Source: an uncultured Lachnospiraceae bacterium (lineage in GTDB: Bacteria > Bacillota > Clostridia > Lachnospirales > Lachnospiraceae). Taken from it: a stretch of 5,157 nt of DNA. Position numbers and translations under genes: made by a program. The notes below the pieces were generated by a model. That model ran no database searches, had not been told where the DNA came from, and was given only the letters and a program-made list of their open reading frames with translations. This document shows positions 1 to 5,157 of the stretch, one piece after another. Where the stretch lies: the NCBI GenBank assembly GCA_944376975.1, contig CALWEE010000137.1, positions 1 through 5,157 on the forward strand, read 5' to 3'. The stretch's first letter is position 1, and every line of letters starts with the position of its first letter.

Positions 1-117
1 TTCTTCTTTTACTTCGACCGAACCGTCCGGTTTTCTCACCGCCACCGCGTATCGGTCTTTGTGCCTCATCATGACGCCTTCGATAACAGCCTGTCCGCCG
101 ATCTTCGCGTATCTCAT
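1..117 (-). CDS. DUF1385 family membrane protein (YqhQ-like), N-terminal part only
   Basis: The gene starts at the ATG complementary to 115-117 and runs off the left edge, so only 39 codons are visible. Residues 7-18 read [12 protein letters not shown], the hallmark N-terminus of the DUF1385/YqhQ family, followed by a short charged, strand-like segment. The start is supported by a GGAGG ribosome binding site (complement of 124-128) six bases upstream. Full-length members are about 300 residues and carry several membrane segments in the part missing here; their biochemical role is not established. The gene follows rpmE in the same direction, as is usual in clostridia, where prmC and prfA often come next. 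A probable terminator lies between rpmE and this gene, so its expression may depend on read-through or on a promoter I cannot recognise. Family assignment is confident; function is unknown. Confidence 0.9.
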   Translation of the reverse strand, partial: MRYAKIGGQAVIEGVMMRHKDRYAVAVRKPDGSVEVKEE

Positions 118-130
118 GCTCTGCCTCCAT

Positions 131-168
131 CAAAGAAAAATAGGTTGAGATTTAAGAAAACCTCAACC
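131..168 (-). terminator. Intrinsic terminator or attenuator between rpmE and DUF1385
   Basis: On the minus strand a perfect 7-bp stem GGTTGAG/CTCAACC (complement of 162-168 and 143-149) encloses a 12-nt loop and is followed at once by a T-rich tract, TATTTTTCTTT. It begins about 20 nt after the rpmE stop codon and ends just before the ribosome binding site of the DUF1385 gene. The stem is modest, with four G-C pairs, so termination may be partial. That would give more rpmE transcript than DUF1385 transcript. Confidence 0.68.
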
Positions 169-189
169 CTGCTTGTAAGACTTATCTGA

Positions 190-396
190 TCAGTCCTGTG
201 TGATACCATACTTACGATTGAATTTATCAATACGGCCACGAGCTGCCTGAGCTTTCTGCTGACCTGTATAGAAAGGATGGCATTTGGAACAAACTTCCAC
301 GTGAATCTCCGGTTTTGTGGAACCTGTCACGAATTCGTTGCCGCAGTTGCATGTTACCTTGGCCTGATAATACTTGGGATGGATTCCTTCTCTCAT
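190..396 (-). CDS. rpmE: 50S ribosomal protein L31, zinc-binding form
   Basis: This encodes bacterial ribosomal protein bL31, a small component of the large subunit at the intersubunit bridge near the central protuberance. The 68-residue product begins [10 protein letters not shown] and carries the four zinc-ligand cysteines of the C+ form: C16 and C18 (CNC), C36 and C39 (CSKC), followed by HPFYTG. Length and C-terminus ([12 protein letters not shown]) are typical. I chose the ATG at 394-396: the GAGGTG ribosome binding site (complement of 403-408) is six bases away, and the start gives the canonical MxEGIHP opening. An upstream in-frame GTG lies inside that ribosome binding site, and another ATG is only three bases from it. 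The gene lies downstream of rho, has its own strong promoter and long structured leader, and is followed by a probable terminator. In C+/C- systems the zinc form is usually the zinc-replete version; no C- paralogue is visible here. Confidence 0.97.
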   Translation of the reverse strand: MREGIHPKYYQAKVTCNCGNEFVTGSTKPEIHVEVCSKCHPFYTGQQKAQAARGRIDKFNRKYGITQD

Positions 397-515
397 CATT
401 TTCACCTCGCTAAAAATCTTATTTCAAATGGCGCGTCATATGGAAACTACTCCGGAGCGGGGCGCTTAAGCGCTGGCCGTCCGGTCCAGACGCGCGATCG
501 TTCCTCTAAACAGCT
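397..515 (-). ncRNA. Structured 5' leader of rpmE, candidate L31 autoregulatory leader
   Basis: From the predicted transcription start (about 514-515) to the rpmE start is an untranslated leader of roughly 118 nt. It can fold into nested helices. An outer 7-bp perfect helix GCGCGUC/GACGCGC pairs the complements of 489-495 and 431-437. Inside it, CCGGA/UCCGG (480-484 with 452-456) continues through CGG/CCG (477-479 with 458-460) past a one-base bulge, and is capped by GCGC-UUAA-GCGC (462-473). An unpaired AGUAGUUUCC-containing stretch lies on the 3' side. Ribosomal protein genes often have such leaders, bound by their own product; L31 leaders are described in several bacterial groups. Whether this one matches a known class cannot be decided by eye. 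The helices are seen by hand pairing; the regulatory role is inferred. Confidence 0.55.
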
Positions 516-520
516 TTCTT

Positions 521-549
521 AGTATAACACACTCCACCGTATCTTTCAA
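521..549 (-). promoter_or_regulatory. Sigma-A promoter of rpmE
   Basis: On the minus strand, TTGAAA (complement of 544-549) and TATACT (complement of 521-526) are separated by exactly 17 bases. Both boxes match consensus at five of six positions. Transcription should start near 514-515. The -35 box begins 42 nt beyond the rho stop codon, so rpmE can be transcribed independently of rho, although no terminator is visible between them. Confidence 0.85.
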
Positions 550-553
550 GCAC

Positions 554-603
554 TTTTCCTGTGGACGTCAGAATATTTTTCCTGTGGACGTCAGAATATT
601 TTT
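554..603. repeat. Perfect 23-bp tandem duplication over the rho stop codon
   Basis: Positions 558-580 and 581-603 are identical 23-base units placed directly head to tail. Including the flanking TTTT (554-557), the period-23 match covers 50 bases. Each unit contains the palindrome GACGTC. The 581-603 copy holds the last three codons (Lys-Ile-Phe) and stop codon of rho; the 558-580 copy is untranslated. The 23-base period is not a multiple of three, but the duplicate lies beyond the stop codon, so the protein is unaffected. Confidence 0.95.
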
Positions 604-2111
604 GTCCGTTTCATCACCGCCACAAACTCTTCATTGCTCTCGGTCCGGACAAACATATTCAGTATACGTTCCAGCGCTTCTTCGGACTTCATGCCGCTCA
701 ACGCTTTGCGCATGATATAGACCGCCTCCAGTTCCTCACGGGAAAGCAGCAGTTCCTCGCGGCGCGTCCCGGACCGGACGATGTCGATGGCCGGAAAGAT
801 ACGCTTCTCGGAAAGTTTTCGGTCAAGGACCAGTTCCATATTGCCGGTCCCTTTAAATTCTTCAAAGACCACGTCGTCCATCTTGCTCCCGGTCTCCACC
901 AGCGCGGTCGCCAGCACGGTCAGGCTGCCGCCTTCCCGCATATTGCGGGCGGCGCCGAAAAACTTCTTCGGGTTATACAGGGCCGCCGGGTCCAGGCCGC
1001 CGGACAGGGTACGTCCGCTGGGCGGGACGGTCAGGTTATAGGCCCTTGCCAGACGCGTGATGCTGTCAAGCAATATCACCACGTCTTTCTTGTGTTCTAC
1101 CAGACGTTTGGCCCGTTCAAGCACCATCTCGGACACCCGCTTATGATGTTCCGGCAGTTCGTCAAACGTGGAATAGATGACTTCCACATTGGGGCCTTCG
1201 ATATATTCCTTTATGTCGGTCACCTCTTCCGGCCGTTCGTCGATCAGAAGGATGATCATCTTCATGTCCGGGTAATTGGCGGTGATCGACCGGGCAATCT
1301 GCTTCAGCAGCGTTGTCTTTCCCGTCTTCGGCGGGGACACGACCATGCCCCTCTGCCCTTTACCTATGGGGGAGACCAGATCGACGATGCGCATGGAAGT
1401 GCTGCCTTTCACGGTTTCCAGACGTATCCTCTGGTTGGGGAATATGGGCGTCATATCTTCAAAATTCATCCGGCGTGTCGCTTCCTGAGGCGAGAAGCCG
1501 TTCACCGATTGGACAAAAAGAAGGGCGCTGAACTTCTCGTTCTGGGTCTTCACCCGTATATTGCCTTCCACGTTGTCGCGGGTCTTTAAGTTGAACCGCC
1601 GGATCTGAGCCGGCGACACATAGACGTCGTTTTCCCCCGGCAGATAATTCTCGCACCTTATAAACCCAAAGCCGTCCGGCATGACTTCAAGTATGCCGTT
1701 GGCCATCTGACCGCTGTCCAGCTGTTCCAGGACGGCTTCTTTATCGTAATGGGGACGGTCTTCCGCGTCTTCCGACCTGCGGACCTCTGCCCGTTCCGAC
1801 ATATCTTTTCGCGCGTAGTCCCGGTGCTCATAGCCGCTCCGGGCCGTCTCGCCGCCCGACTCCCTCACATAGCCTTCCCTCGGGGCGTCTTTGCGCGGCC
1901 TGCGCGTCGATTCCCGGCGCCGGTCCTGAGTGAGGCGGGATCTTTCCCTGTCGCTCTGCTCCTGCGCTTTTTCCCGGTTATACTTTTCTTCCAGTTCGCC
2001 CACAACCTGGACAAGCTGGCTCTTACGCATAACGGAAACATTCTTCACGCCCTGGGACTTCGCCAGTTCCCTGAGCTGGGCTACTGATAACGTTGCATAT
2101 TTTTCGTACAT
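591..2111 (-). CDS. rho: Transcription termination factor Rho
   Basis: Rho is the hexameric, ATP-driven RNA translocase that ends transcription. The 506-residue product shows, in order: an N-terminal Rho_N helical domain (about 5-40); a long charged Arg/Glu-rich insert (about 42-125); a cold-shock RNA-binding domain (about 137-205, with GFGFIR at 147-152); and the RecA-like motor. Motor motifs are Walker A PPKTGKTT (260-267), DERPEE with probable catalytic Glu292, Walker B VVILLDS (344-350), the Q-loop region [10 protein letters not shown] (381-390), R-loop SKMDD (409-413), and RSGTRREE (446-453) with a likely arginine finger at R446. All key residues are present. I chose the ATG at 2109-2111: it has an AGGAGG site five bases upstream and gives the usual [16 protein letters not shown] opening. 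The frame stays open upstream to 2234, but that ATG lacks a ribosome binding site. The product is longer than E. coli Rho (419 residues), mainly because of the insert, as is common in high-GC and clostridial Rho proteins. Confidence 0.98.
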   Translation of the reverse strand: MYEKYATLSVAQLRELAKSQGVKNVSVMRKSQLVQVVGELEEKYNREKAQEQSDRERSRLTQDRRRESTRRPRKDAPREGYVRESGGETARSGYEHRDYARKDMSERAEVRRSEDAEDRPHYDKEAVLEQLDSGQMANGILEVMPDGFGFIRCENYLPGENDVYVSPAQIRRFNLKTRDNVEGNIRVKTQNEKFSALLFVQSVNGFSPQEATRRMNFEDMTPIFPNQRIRLETVKGSTSMRIVDLVSPIGKGQRGMVVSPPKTGKTTLLKQIARSITANYPDMKMIILLIDERPEEVTDIKEYIEGPNVEVIYSTFDELPEHHKRVSEMVLERAKRLVEHKKDVVILLDSITRLARAYNLTVPPSGRTLSGGLDPAALYNPKKFFGAARNMREGGSLTVLATALVETGSKMDDVVFEEFKGTGNMELVLDRKLSEKRIFPAIDIVRSGTRREELLLSREELEAVYIMRKALSGMKSEEALERILNMFVRTESNEEFVAVMKRTKIF

Positions 2112-2298
2112 ATACTCCTCCTCTGACAGGTAAGGTATCCTTTCGGACAAAACCGATGCTCTATCATGATCAGGCCGTCCCGCCGCGGACCCAAAACAGC
2201 CCATGGCAAACGGCAGAAAATATCGGTGATCCATAAATACTGTAAATCTTTTTCAATGGGAAGATCCAGCAGACCTGCTTGGAATCATTGTAGAAGAT
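2112..2298 (-). promoter_or_regulatory. Long 5' leader of rho
   Basis: About 187 nt separate the predicted transcription start from the rho start codon. The leader holds a short hairpin near its 5' end (complement of 2266-2282, CCA/UGG and GCA/UGC around GGUC) and a G/C-rich segment with possible GUCC/GGAC pairing near 2180. Rho genes are commonly autoregulated by attenuation in their leaders, so the length fits that idea, but I see no specific known motif. The only open frames inside are an 11-codon one and an in-frame extension of rho, neither with a ribosome binding site. Confidence 0.45.
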
Positions 2299-2304
2299 AG
2301 TCTT

Positions 2305-2332
2305 ATTATACACTATTTTCAAAAGATGGAAA
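2305..2332 (-). promoter_or_regulatory. Probable promoter of rho
   Basis: On the minus strand a perfect TATAAT (complement of 2305-2310) lies 16 bases downstream of TTTCCA (complement of 2327-2332), which matches the -35 consensus at four of six positions. It sits just past the terminator of the HPr-like gene and before rho, the expected place. The perfect -10 box carries most of the support. Confidence 0.65.
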
Positions 2333-2366
2333 GGATAATTTTTCGCATTTTTCTACAAAACCGGAC

Positions 2367-2416
2367 AAAAAATCAAGGCATTGCCCGATCGCTTTCCGTT
2401 TTCGGATAATGCCTTG
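2367..2416 (-). terminator. Intrinsic terminator of the HPr-like gene
   Basis: On the minus strand a perfect 9-bp stem CAAGGCATT/AATGCCTTG (complements of 2408-2416 and 2374-2382) is followed, after one base, by six Ts (complement of 2367-2372). The 25-base loop contains a smaller hairpin, TCCG-AAAA-CGGA (2395-2406). It starts about 45 nt after the HPr-like stop codon and isolates that gene from the rho promoter. Confidence 0.9.
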
Positions 2417-2430
2417 TCATCACTTGCCGG

Positions 2431-2445
2431 TCCGGCGTCGCCGGA
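2431..2445. other. GC-rich inverted repeat after the HPr-like gene
   Basis: TCCGGC-GTC-GCCGGA forms a 6-bp hairpin between the HPr-like stop codon and the main terminator. Read on the minus strand it has no T-tract, so it may stabilise the 3' end of the mRNA. Read on the plus strand it is followed, five bases later, by a T-rich stretch (2450-2466) and could stop antisense transcripts entering from the rho side. Confidence 0.5.
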
Positions 2446-2460
2446 ACGCTTTTCTTTTGT

Positions 2461-2691
2461 TTATTTTACGATAAATTCAGCCAGCGCGTCAGCGAGTTTT
2501 TCCGGATCATCTCCGTGGATCTGAACATCGATCGCTTTGCTCAGGTCAAGGCTGAAAATACCCATAATGGATTTCGCGTCGATCACATATCTGCCGGATA
2601 CCAAGTCTACATCTCCATTGTACTTTGTTACGATCACATTAAACTTCTTTACTTCTTCAATACTTGGTAACATAATCTTAATTTCTTTCAT
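2461..2691 (-). CDS. HPr-like protein lacking the active-site histidine
   Basis: The 76-residue product matches the HPr fold (small PTS phosphocarrier family) in its central and C-terminal parts: KYNGDVDL strand, KSIMGIFSLDL helix (40-50), VQIHGDDPEKLADALAEFI at the end. In normal HPr, His15 in the xHARP loop carries phosphate from enzyme I to EIIA. Aligned without gaps from the KSIMG motif, that position is Ser10 and the usual Arg17 is Glu12, so it should not act in the phosphorelay. The regulatory serine of the HPr kinase motif is kept (Ser41, equivalent to Ser46). This resembles the logic of Bacillus Crh, which regulates carbon metabolism with CcpA; that is inference. I prefer the ATG at 2689-2691, nine bases after AGGAGG (complement of 2701-2706); a GTG immediately before it is the alternative. 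The gene is more A/T-rich than its neighbours and has its own terminator. Confidence 0.85.
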   Translation of the reverse strand: MKEIKIMLPSIEEVKKFNVIVTKYNGDVDLVSGRYVIDAKSIMGIFSLDLSKAIDVQIHGDDPEKLADALAEFIVK

Positions 2692-2717
2692 CACTTCATA
2701 CCTCCTATCAGCTTCAT

Positions 2718-2723
2718 AGTATA
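2718..2723 (-). promoter_or_regulatory. Possible -10 box for the HPr-like gene
   Basis: TATACT on the minus strand lies 26 nt upstream of the start codon, leaving a leader of about 20 nt that just holds the AGGAGG site. The -35 region is poor at any normal spacing (ATGGAA at 18 bases is the best seen). No convincing terminator separates the gene from the upstream HAD gene, so read-through from there is a second possible source of transcript. Confidence 0.4.
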
Positions 2724-2807
2724 TACGATTCTGTTAAAAAATTCCATCTCCGAAATTCATTAATTTATTGGGTTTTTTTCAAAAGTTTTGTGCATTATGC
2801 CTTTATT

Positions 2808-3644
2808 TTAAAGGATGTAGCGATACAAGGCGTCGGCGATGCCGCTGCCGTTATTGCTTCCCGTAAAGGCGTAGGCCCGCTTCCGGATCCCTTCCGTGCA
2901 GTGTTCCATGGCGATGGGATAGCCCGCGGCCTCAAACATGGCGATATCGTTGTCGCTGTCTCCGAAGACCATGATATTTTCGGCGGTTATGCCCATCTCT
3001 TTTCCGATCTCCAGCAAAACGCTTCCTTTATCGACGCCGATCTTGGTCATTTCCAGGTTCTTCTGCCCGTAGACATTGGCGCCGGTCACATAGGCAAGCC
3101 CGGCTTCCCTGACTTCCTGTTTTGTCCGGAGCTTTTTCTCTTCGTCGATATCGCTGCAGAGCACCTTGTAGATCTTGCCTTTCTGCTCCTCCATCACTTT
3201 GTAAAAGCTTTCTTTGTCCGGAAGATAGATATGTTTTTTCTCCGGATCCACCGCGACGATGGGAATGCCCCGCACCCGCATATTGTACTCAAAAGCCTCT
3301 CCCGCGAACTGGGTATCCTGCGTATAATATACCGGCGAAGTCCCGTGCTTAAAACAGATATCGGTGATCTTCTTTACATTTTCCGGATCCAGCGGATACG
3401 CCTTTTGAAGCTGCTTTGAATCCGCTTTTCCCACGCAGGCGCCATTGCAGGCGACGACCAGCATGTCGTTGGATATGCTCCGGGCGATGCAGGCCGCGTC
3501 GATAAAGATCCTTCCCGTGCATATGGCGGCCACGACGCCTTTTTCCTGTAATTTCAGGATCGCTTCCCGGCTGCCCGGCAATATTTCTTTTTCGTCATTC
3601 AGCAATGTGCCGTCAAGATCGAACGCCACTAACTTGATATCCAT
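2808..3644 (-). CDS. Cof-type HAD-IIB family phosphatase
   Basis: This is a haloacid-dehalogenase superfamily phosphohydrolase of the Cof/HAD-IIB group, cytosolic Mg-dependent enzymes acting on sugar phosphates, nucleotides or cofactors. The 278-residue product has all four HAD motifs: motif I DLDGT with nucleophile Asp9 and acid/base Asp11; motif II ICTGR with Thr43; motif III Lys206 in VDKGS; motif IV GDSDND (228-233). The stretch between motifs II and III (about 80-190) is the C2B-type cap that sets substrate specificity. NGA after motif II and the length are typical. I chose the ATG at 3642-3644, nine bases after GGAGG (complement of 3654-3658); an ATG two codons earlier is only three bases from that site. 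The extended -10 promoter lies upstream, and the HPr-like gene follows after 116 nt. The substrate cannot be read from the sequence. Confidence 0.95.
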   Translation of the reverse strand: MDIKLVAFDLDGTLLNDEKEILPGSREAILKLQEKGVVAAICTGRIFIDAACIARSISNDMLVVACNGACVGKADSKQLQKAYPLDPENVKKITDICFKHGTSPVYYTQDTQFAGEAFEYNMRVRGIPIVAVDPEKKHIYLPDKESFYKVMEEQKGKIYKVLCSDIDEEKKLRTKQEVREAGLAYVTGANVYGQKNLEMTKIGVDKGSVLLEIGKEMGITAENIMVFGDSDNDIAMFEAAGYPIAMEHCTEGIRKRAYAFTGSNNGSGIADALYRYIL

Positions 3645-3690
3645 GCTCATCTTCCTCCCGGCAAGAATCGTTTCTTCTGTATCCTAAGAA

Positions 3691-3699
3691 AGTATAGCA
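3691..3699 (-). promoter_or_regulatory. Extended -10 promoter of the HAD gene
   Basis: The minus strand reads TGC-TATACT (complement of 3691-3699), a TGn extended -10 box five of six to consensus, about 47 nt upstream of the start codon. T-rich DNA lies upstream. No good -35 box is present at 16-18 bases (TTTACA occurs but only nine bases away), which is tolerable for an extended -10 promoter. Confidence 0.62.
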
Positions 3700-3782
3700 T
3701 AAAAATGTAAAAAAATCTTCCCGTATTTATGTTTTTCAGGTAAAATCACCGGCCCTGGCGCCCATTCCGACGGCAAAGCATC

Positions 3783-3811
3783 TTGAATCGGCCAAACGAA
3801 AATGATATGAT
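3783..3811 (+). promoter_or_regulatory. Sigma-A promoter of the radical SAM operon
   Basis: TTGAAT (3783-3788) and TATGAT (3806-3811) are separated by exactly 17 bases, and TGA before the -10 box supplies the extended -10 dinucleotide. Transcription should start near 3818, leaving a leader of about 33 nt that ends in the AGGAAGG ribosome binding site (3836-3842), eight bases before the ATG. It is divergent from the HAD promoter, with about 84 bases between the two -10/-35 blocks. Confidence 0.82.
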
Positions 3812-3850
3812 AGTCAGAGCAGACCGGATAGGGAAAGGAAGGTACGGTTT

Positions 3851-4828
3851 ATGGCAGACAGCGGTCTTTGCCGATGGGACGATAAGCCCTGGCATTCTCT
3901 GAATTACGCGATCCGGCATCGGTTCGGCGAAAAACTGTATAAACTTTCTTTAAACGGAGGGTTCACCTGCCCGAACCGGGACGGCACGCTGGGCACGCGG
4001 GGCTGCATCTTTTGCAGCGCCGGCGGCTCCGGAGATTTCGCCGCCTCAGCGGATCTGTCCATACCGGATCAGATCGCCGAAGCGAAAAAACGGGTTTCCG
4101 ACAAGTTTTCCGGCAGCCGTTATATTGCCTATTTCCAGGCCTACACCGGCACATACGCGCCCATTGGGCATCTGGAAGCCATCTACACTCAGGCCATCGA
4201 GCATCCGGATGTGGCCGTTTTGTCCATCGCCACCCGGCCGGACTGTCTGCCCGATGACGTGATCCGCCTGCTTGCCCGTCTGAACCGGATCAAACCGGTA
4301 TGGGTAGAGCTCGGGCTCCAGACGATCCACGAAAAGACCGCTTCCTTCATCCGCCGGGGATATGCCCTTCCGGTGTTTGAACAGGCTGTCCGAAAGTTGA
4401 GAAAAGCCGGCATCGAAGTCATTGTCCATACGATCCTTGGCCTTCCCGGCGAAAGCGAAGACGATATGCGAAAAACCCACGACTGGCTGGCCCATCAGCC
4501 CATACAGGGCATCAAGATCCAGCTGCTGCACATCCTCCGGCATACCGACCTGGCAGACATCTATTTAAAGGCGCCTTTTCCGGTCCTTTCCATGGATACC
4601 TATATCGACCTGCTGATCCATTGCCTGGAACTGCTCCCGCCGGATATGGTCGTCCACCGGCTTACCGGCGACGGCCCCCGCAGCCTTCTGATCGCCCCGA
4701 CGTGGAGTCTTCACAAAAAACAGGTTTTGAACGCGATCCTGCGTCGGTTTGAAAGCCTTAACACGTGGCAGGGCCATTATTTCAATGAAAGGAGAGACGA
4801 TCGTGACCGACCCGTTGACCTTATATAA
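3851..4828 (+). CDS. ytqA: TIGR01212-type radical SAM protein (YtqA/YhcC family)
   Basis: The 325-residue product is a radical S-adenosylmethionine enzyme of the YtqA (Bacillus)/YhcC (E. coli) family. The 4Fe-4S cluster motif is the family's long form, with Cys40 in NGGFTCPNRDG, then Cys52 and Cys55 in RGCIFC. The rest of the TIM-barrel core follows: YFQAYTGTYAP (94-104), SIATRPDCL (125-133), VWVELGLQT (150-158), HTILGLPGES (193-202) and VVHRLTGDGP (267-276). Length is normal. Work on B. subtilis has tied YtqA (proposed name MnmL) to the last steps of mnm5s2U synthesis at the tRNA wobble position; I recall this rather than derive it, and it may not transfer. In Bacillus the gene sits beside ytqB (a methyltransferase), whereas here it overlaps a DUF4364 gene by 26 bases. 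The start has a well-placed AGGAAGG site and a strong promoter. Confidence 0.93.
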   Translation: MADSGLCRWDDKPWHSLNYAIRHRFGEKLYKLSLNGGFTCPNRDGTLGTRGCIFCSAGGSGDFAASADLSIPDQIAEAKKRVSDKFSGSRYIAYFQAYTGTYAPIGHLEAIYTQAIEHPDVAVLSIATRPDCLPDDVIRLLARLNRIKPVWVELGLQTIHEKTASFIRRGYALPVFEQAVRKLRKAGIEVIVHTILGLPGESEDDMRKTHDWLAHQPIQGIKIQLLHILRHTDLADIYLKAPFPVLSMDTYIDLLIHCLELLPPDMVVHRLTGDGPRSLLIAPTWSLHKKQVLNAILRRFESLNTWQGHYFNERRDDRDRPVDLI

Positions 4829-5157
4829 ACTGATCCTTTTGTATATCCTGGATCATGTGGACTATCCTCTGACAAACAGTCAGCTCAGTGAATTCCTTCT
4901 TGAAAAGGAATATACGACGTACTTTACCATACAGACCGCTCTGTCCGAACTGGAAGAAGCCGGCTTCGTTTCCGTCAGTCACCAGACCAATACCTCCTTT
5001 TATACGCTGACCGTTTCCGGAGAAGAAACACTGGAAGCCTTCGCCTCGGACATATCCGAAGACATCCGGGCAGAGATCGGTCAGTTCCTGAAAAACAGAC
5101 AGTACGAACTGCGCAGGGCCAATGAGGTGACCGCCAACTATTTTCCGAAGCGCAGCC
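4803..5157 (+). CDS. DUF4364 family protein, 3' end missing
   Basis: The gene begins at a GTG (4803-4805) and is open to the right edge, giving 118 codons. The opening TDPLTLYKLILLYILDHVDYPLTNSQLSEFLLEKEYTTYFTIQTALSELEE-type pattern (about residues 2-52) is characteristic of DUF4364, a family frequent in clostridia. Residues about 5-75 look like a winged helix: three helices followed by a strand pair (FVSVSHQ, SFYTLTV). This suggests a DNA-binding or transcription-regulator fold, but function is unknown. The GTG start is supported by AAAGGAG (4788-4794) eight bases upstream, inside the end of the radical SAM gene. The 26-base overlap in a different frame implies one transcript and probably translational coupling. 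Full-length members are about 170-180 residues, so roughly a third is missing. Confidence 0.88.
   Translation, partial: MTDPLTLYKLILLYILDHVDYPLTNSQLSEFLLEKEYTTYFTIQTALSELEEAGFVSVSHQTNTSFYTLTVSGEETLEAFASDISEDIRAEIGQFLKNRQYELRRANEVTANYFPKRS

Noticed and set aside
397..405. GTG start for rpmE giving three extra residues
   Set aside because: The GTG is part of the GAGGTG ribosome binding site itself, and L31 proteins normally begin MxEGIHP.
561..1589. Plus-strand open frame of 342 codons opposite rho
   Set aside because: It lies wholly antisense to the conserved motor domain of rho, is rich in His, Arg, Phe and Gly as expected of a shadow frame, shows no recognisable domain, and has no ribosome binding site or promoter.
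2112..2234. N-terminal extension of Rho starting at the ATG at 2234
   Set aside because: There is no ribosome binding site before it, the residues do not look like a Rho N-terminus, and the internal ATG at 2111 has an excellent AGGAGG site and the expected family start.
2253..2288. An 11-codon open frame in the rho leader as a regulatory leader peptide
   Set aside because: No ribosome binding site precedes it and it has no codon run suggestive of attenuation.
2691..2699. Two-codon mini frame (ATG AAG TGA) just before the HPr-like start
   Set aside because: Its ATG is one base from the AGGAGG site, too close to be used; it is most likely chance.
2762..2814. Terminator after the HAD gene
   Set aside because: The only stem (CCTTTA/TAAAGG, 2800-2814) is A/T-rich, overlaps the stop codon and is not followed by a T-tract on the minus strand; the nearby run of seven Ts is on the opposite strand with no good stem before it.
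2790..3419. Plus-strand open frame of 209 codons opposite the HAD gene
   Set aside because: It is antisense to a gene with all four HAD motifs and has no domain or translation signal of its own.
4046..4543. Minus-strand open frame of 165 codons opposite the radical SAM gene
   Set aside because: It is a shadow of the conserved radical SAM core, with no family match or ribosome binding site.

Overview
The window looks like a chromosomal housekeeping segment from a Gram-positive clostridial bacterium, most likely a Lachnospiraceae-type Firmicute. The evidence is the gene order rho – rpmE – DUF1385 on the minus strand (in this group usually followed by prmC and prfA), strong AGGAGG-type ribosome binding sites, sigma-A style promoters, a zinc-binding L31, and a DUF4364 protein next to a YtqA-type radical SAM enzyme. 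Base composition is roughly balanced. I see no rRNA, tRNA, CRISPR array, insertion sequence or phage gene.

Layout. Positions 1-3644 are read from the minus strand. In transcription order they hold: a Cof-type HAD hydrolase (2808-3644); a small HPr-like protein without the usual phosphorylatable histidine (2461-2691), followed by a clear intrinsic terminator (2367-2416); rho (591-2111) with its own promoter and a leader of about 187 nt; rpmE for ribosomal protein L31 (190-396), with a near-consensus promoter and a strongly foldable leader of about 118 nt; a probable terminator/attenuator (131-168); and the first 39 codons of a DUF1385 (YqhQ-like) gene that runs off the left edge. Positions 3651-3850 form a divergent promoter region. 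From 3851 rightward the plus strand carries a YtqA/YhcC-family radical SAM gene and an overlapping, translationally coupled DUF4364 gene that runs off the right edge.

How the genes work together. The minus-strand genes are mostly gene-expression functions (transcription termination, a ribosomal protein), each apparently with its own start and stop signals. The HAD and HPr-like genes are metabolic or regulatory neighbours. The plus-strand pair probably forms one operon combining an Fe-S radical SAM enzyme, whose B. subtilis homologue is linked to tRNA wobble-uridine modification, with a small winged-helix-like protein of unknown role.

The features most worth a second look are the structured rpmE leader, the histidine-less HPr homologue, a perfect 23-bp tandem duplication covering the rho stop codon, and the long charged, arginine-rich insert in Rho. 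I found no clear evidence of an undescribed multi-gene system; most of the window is ordinary core genome.
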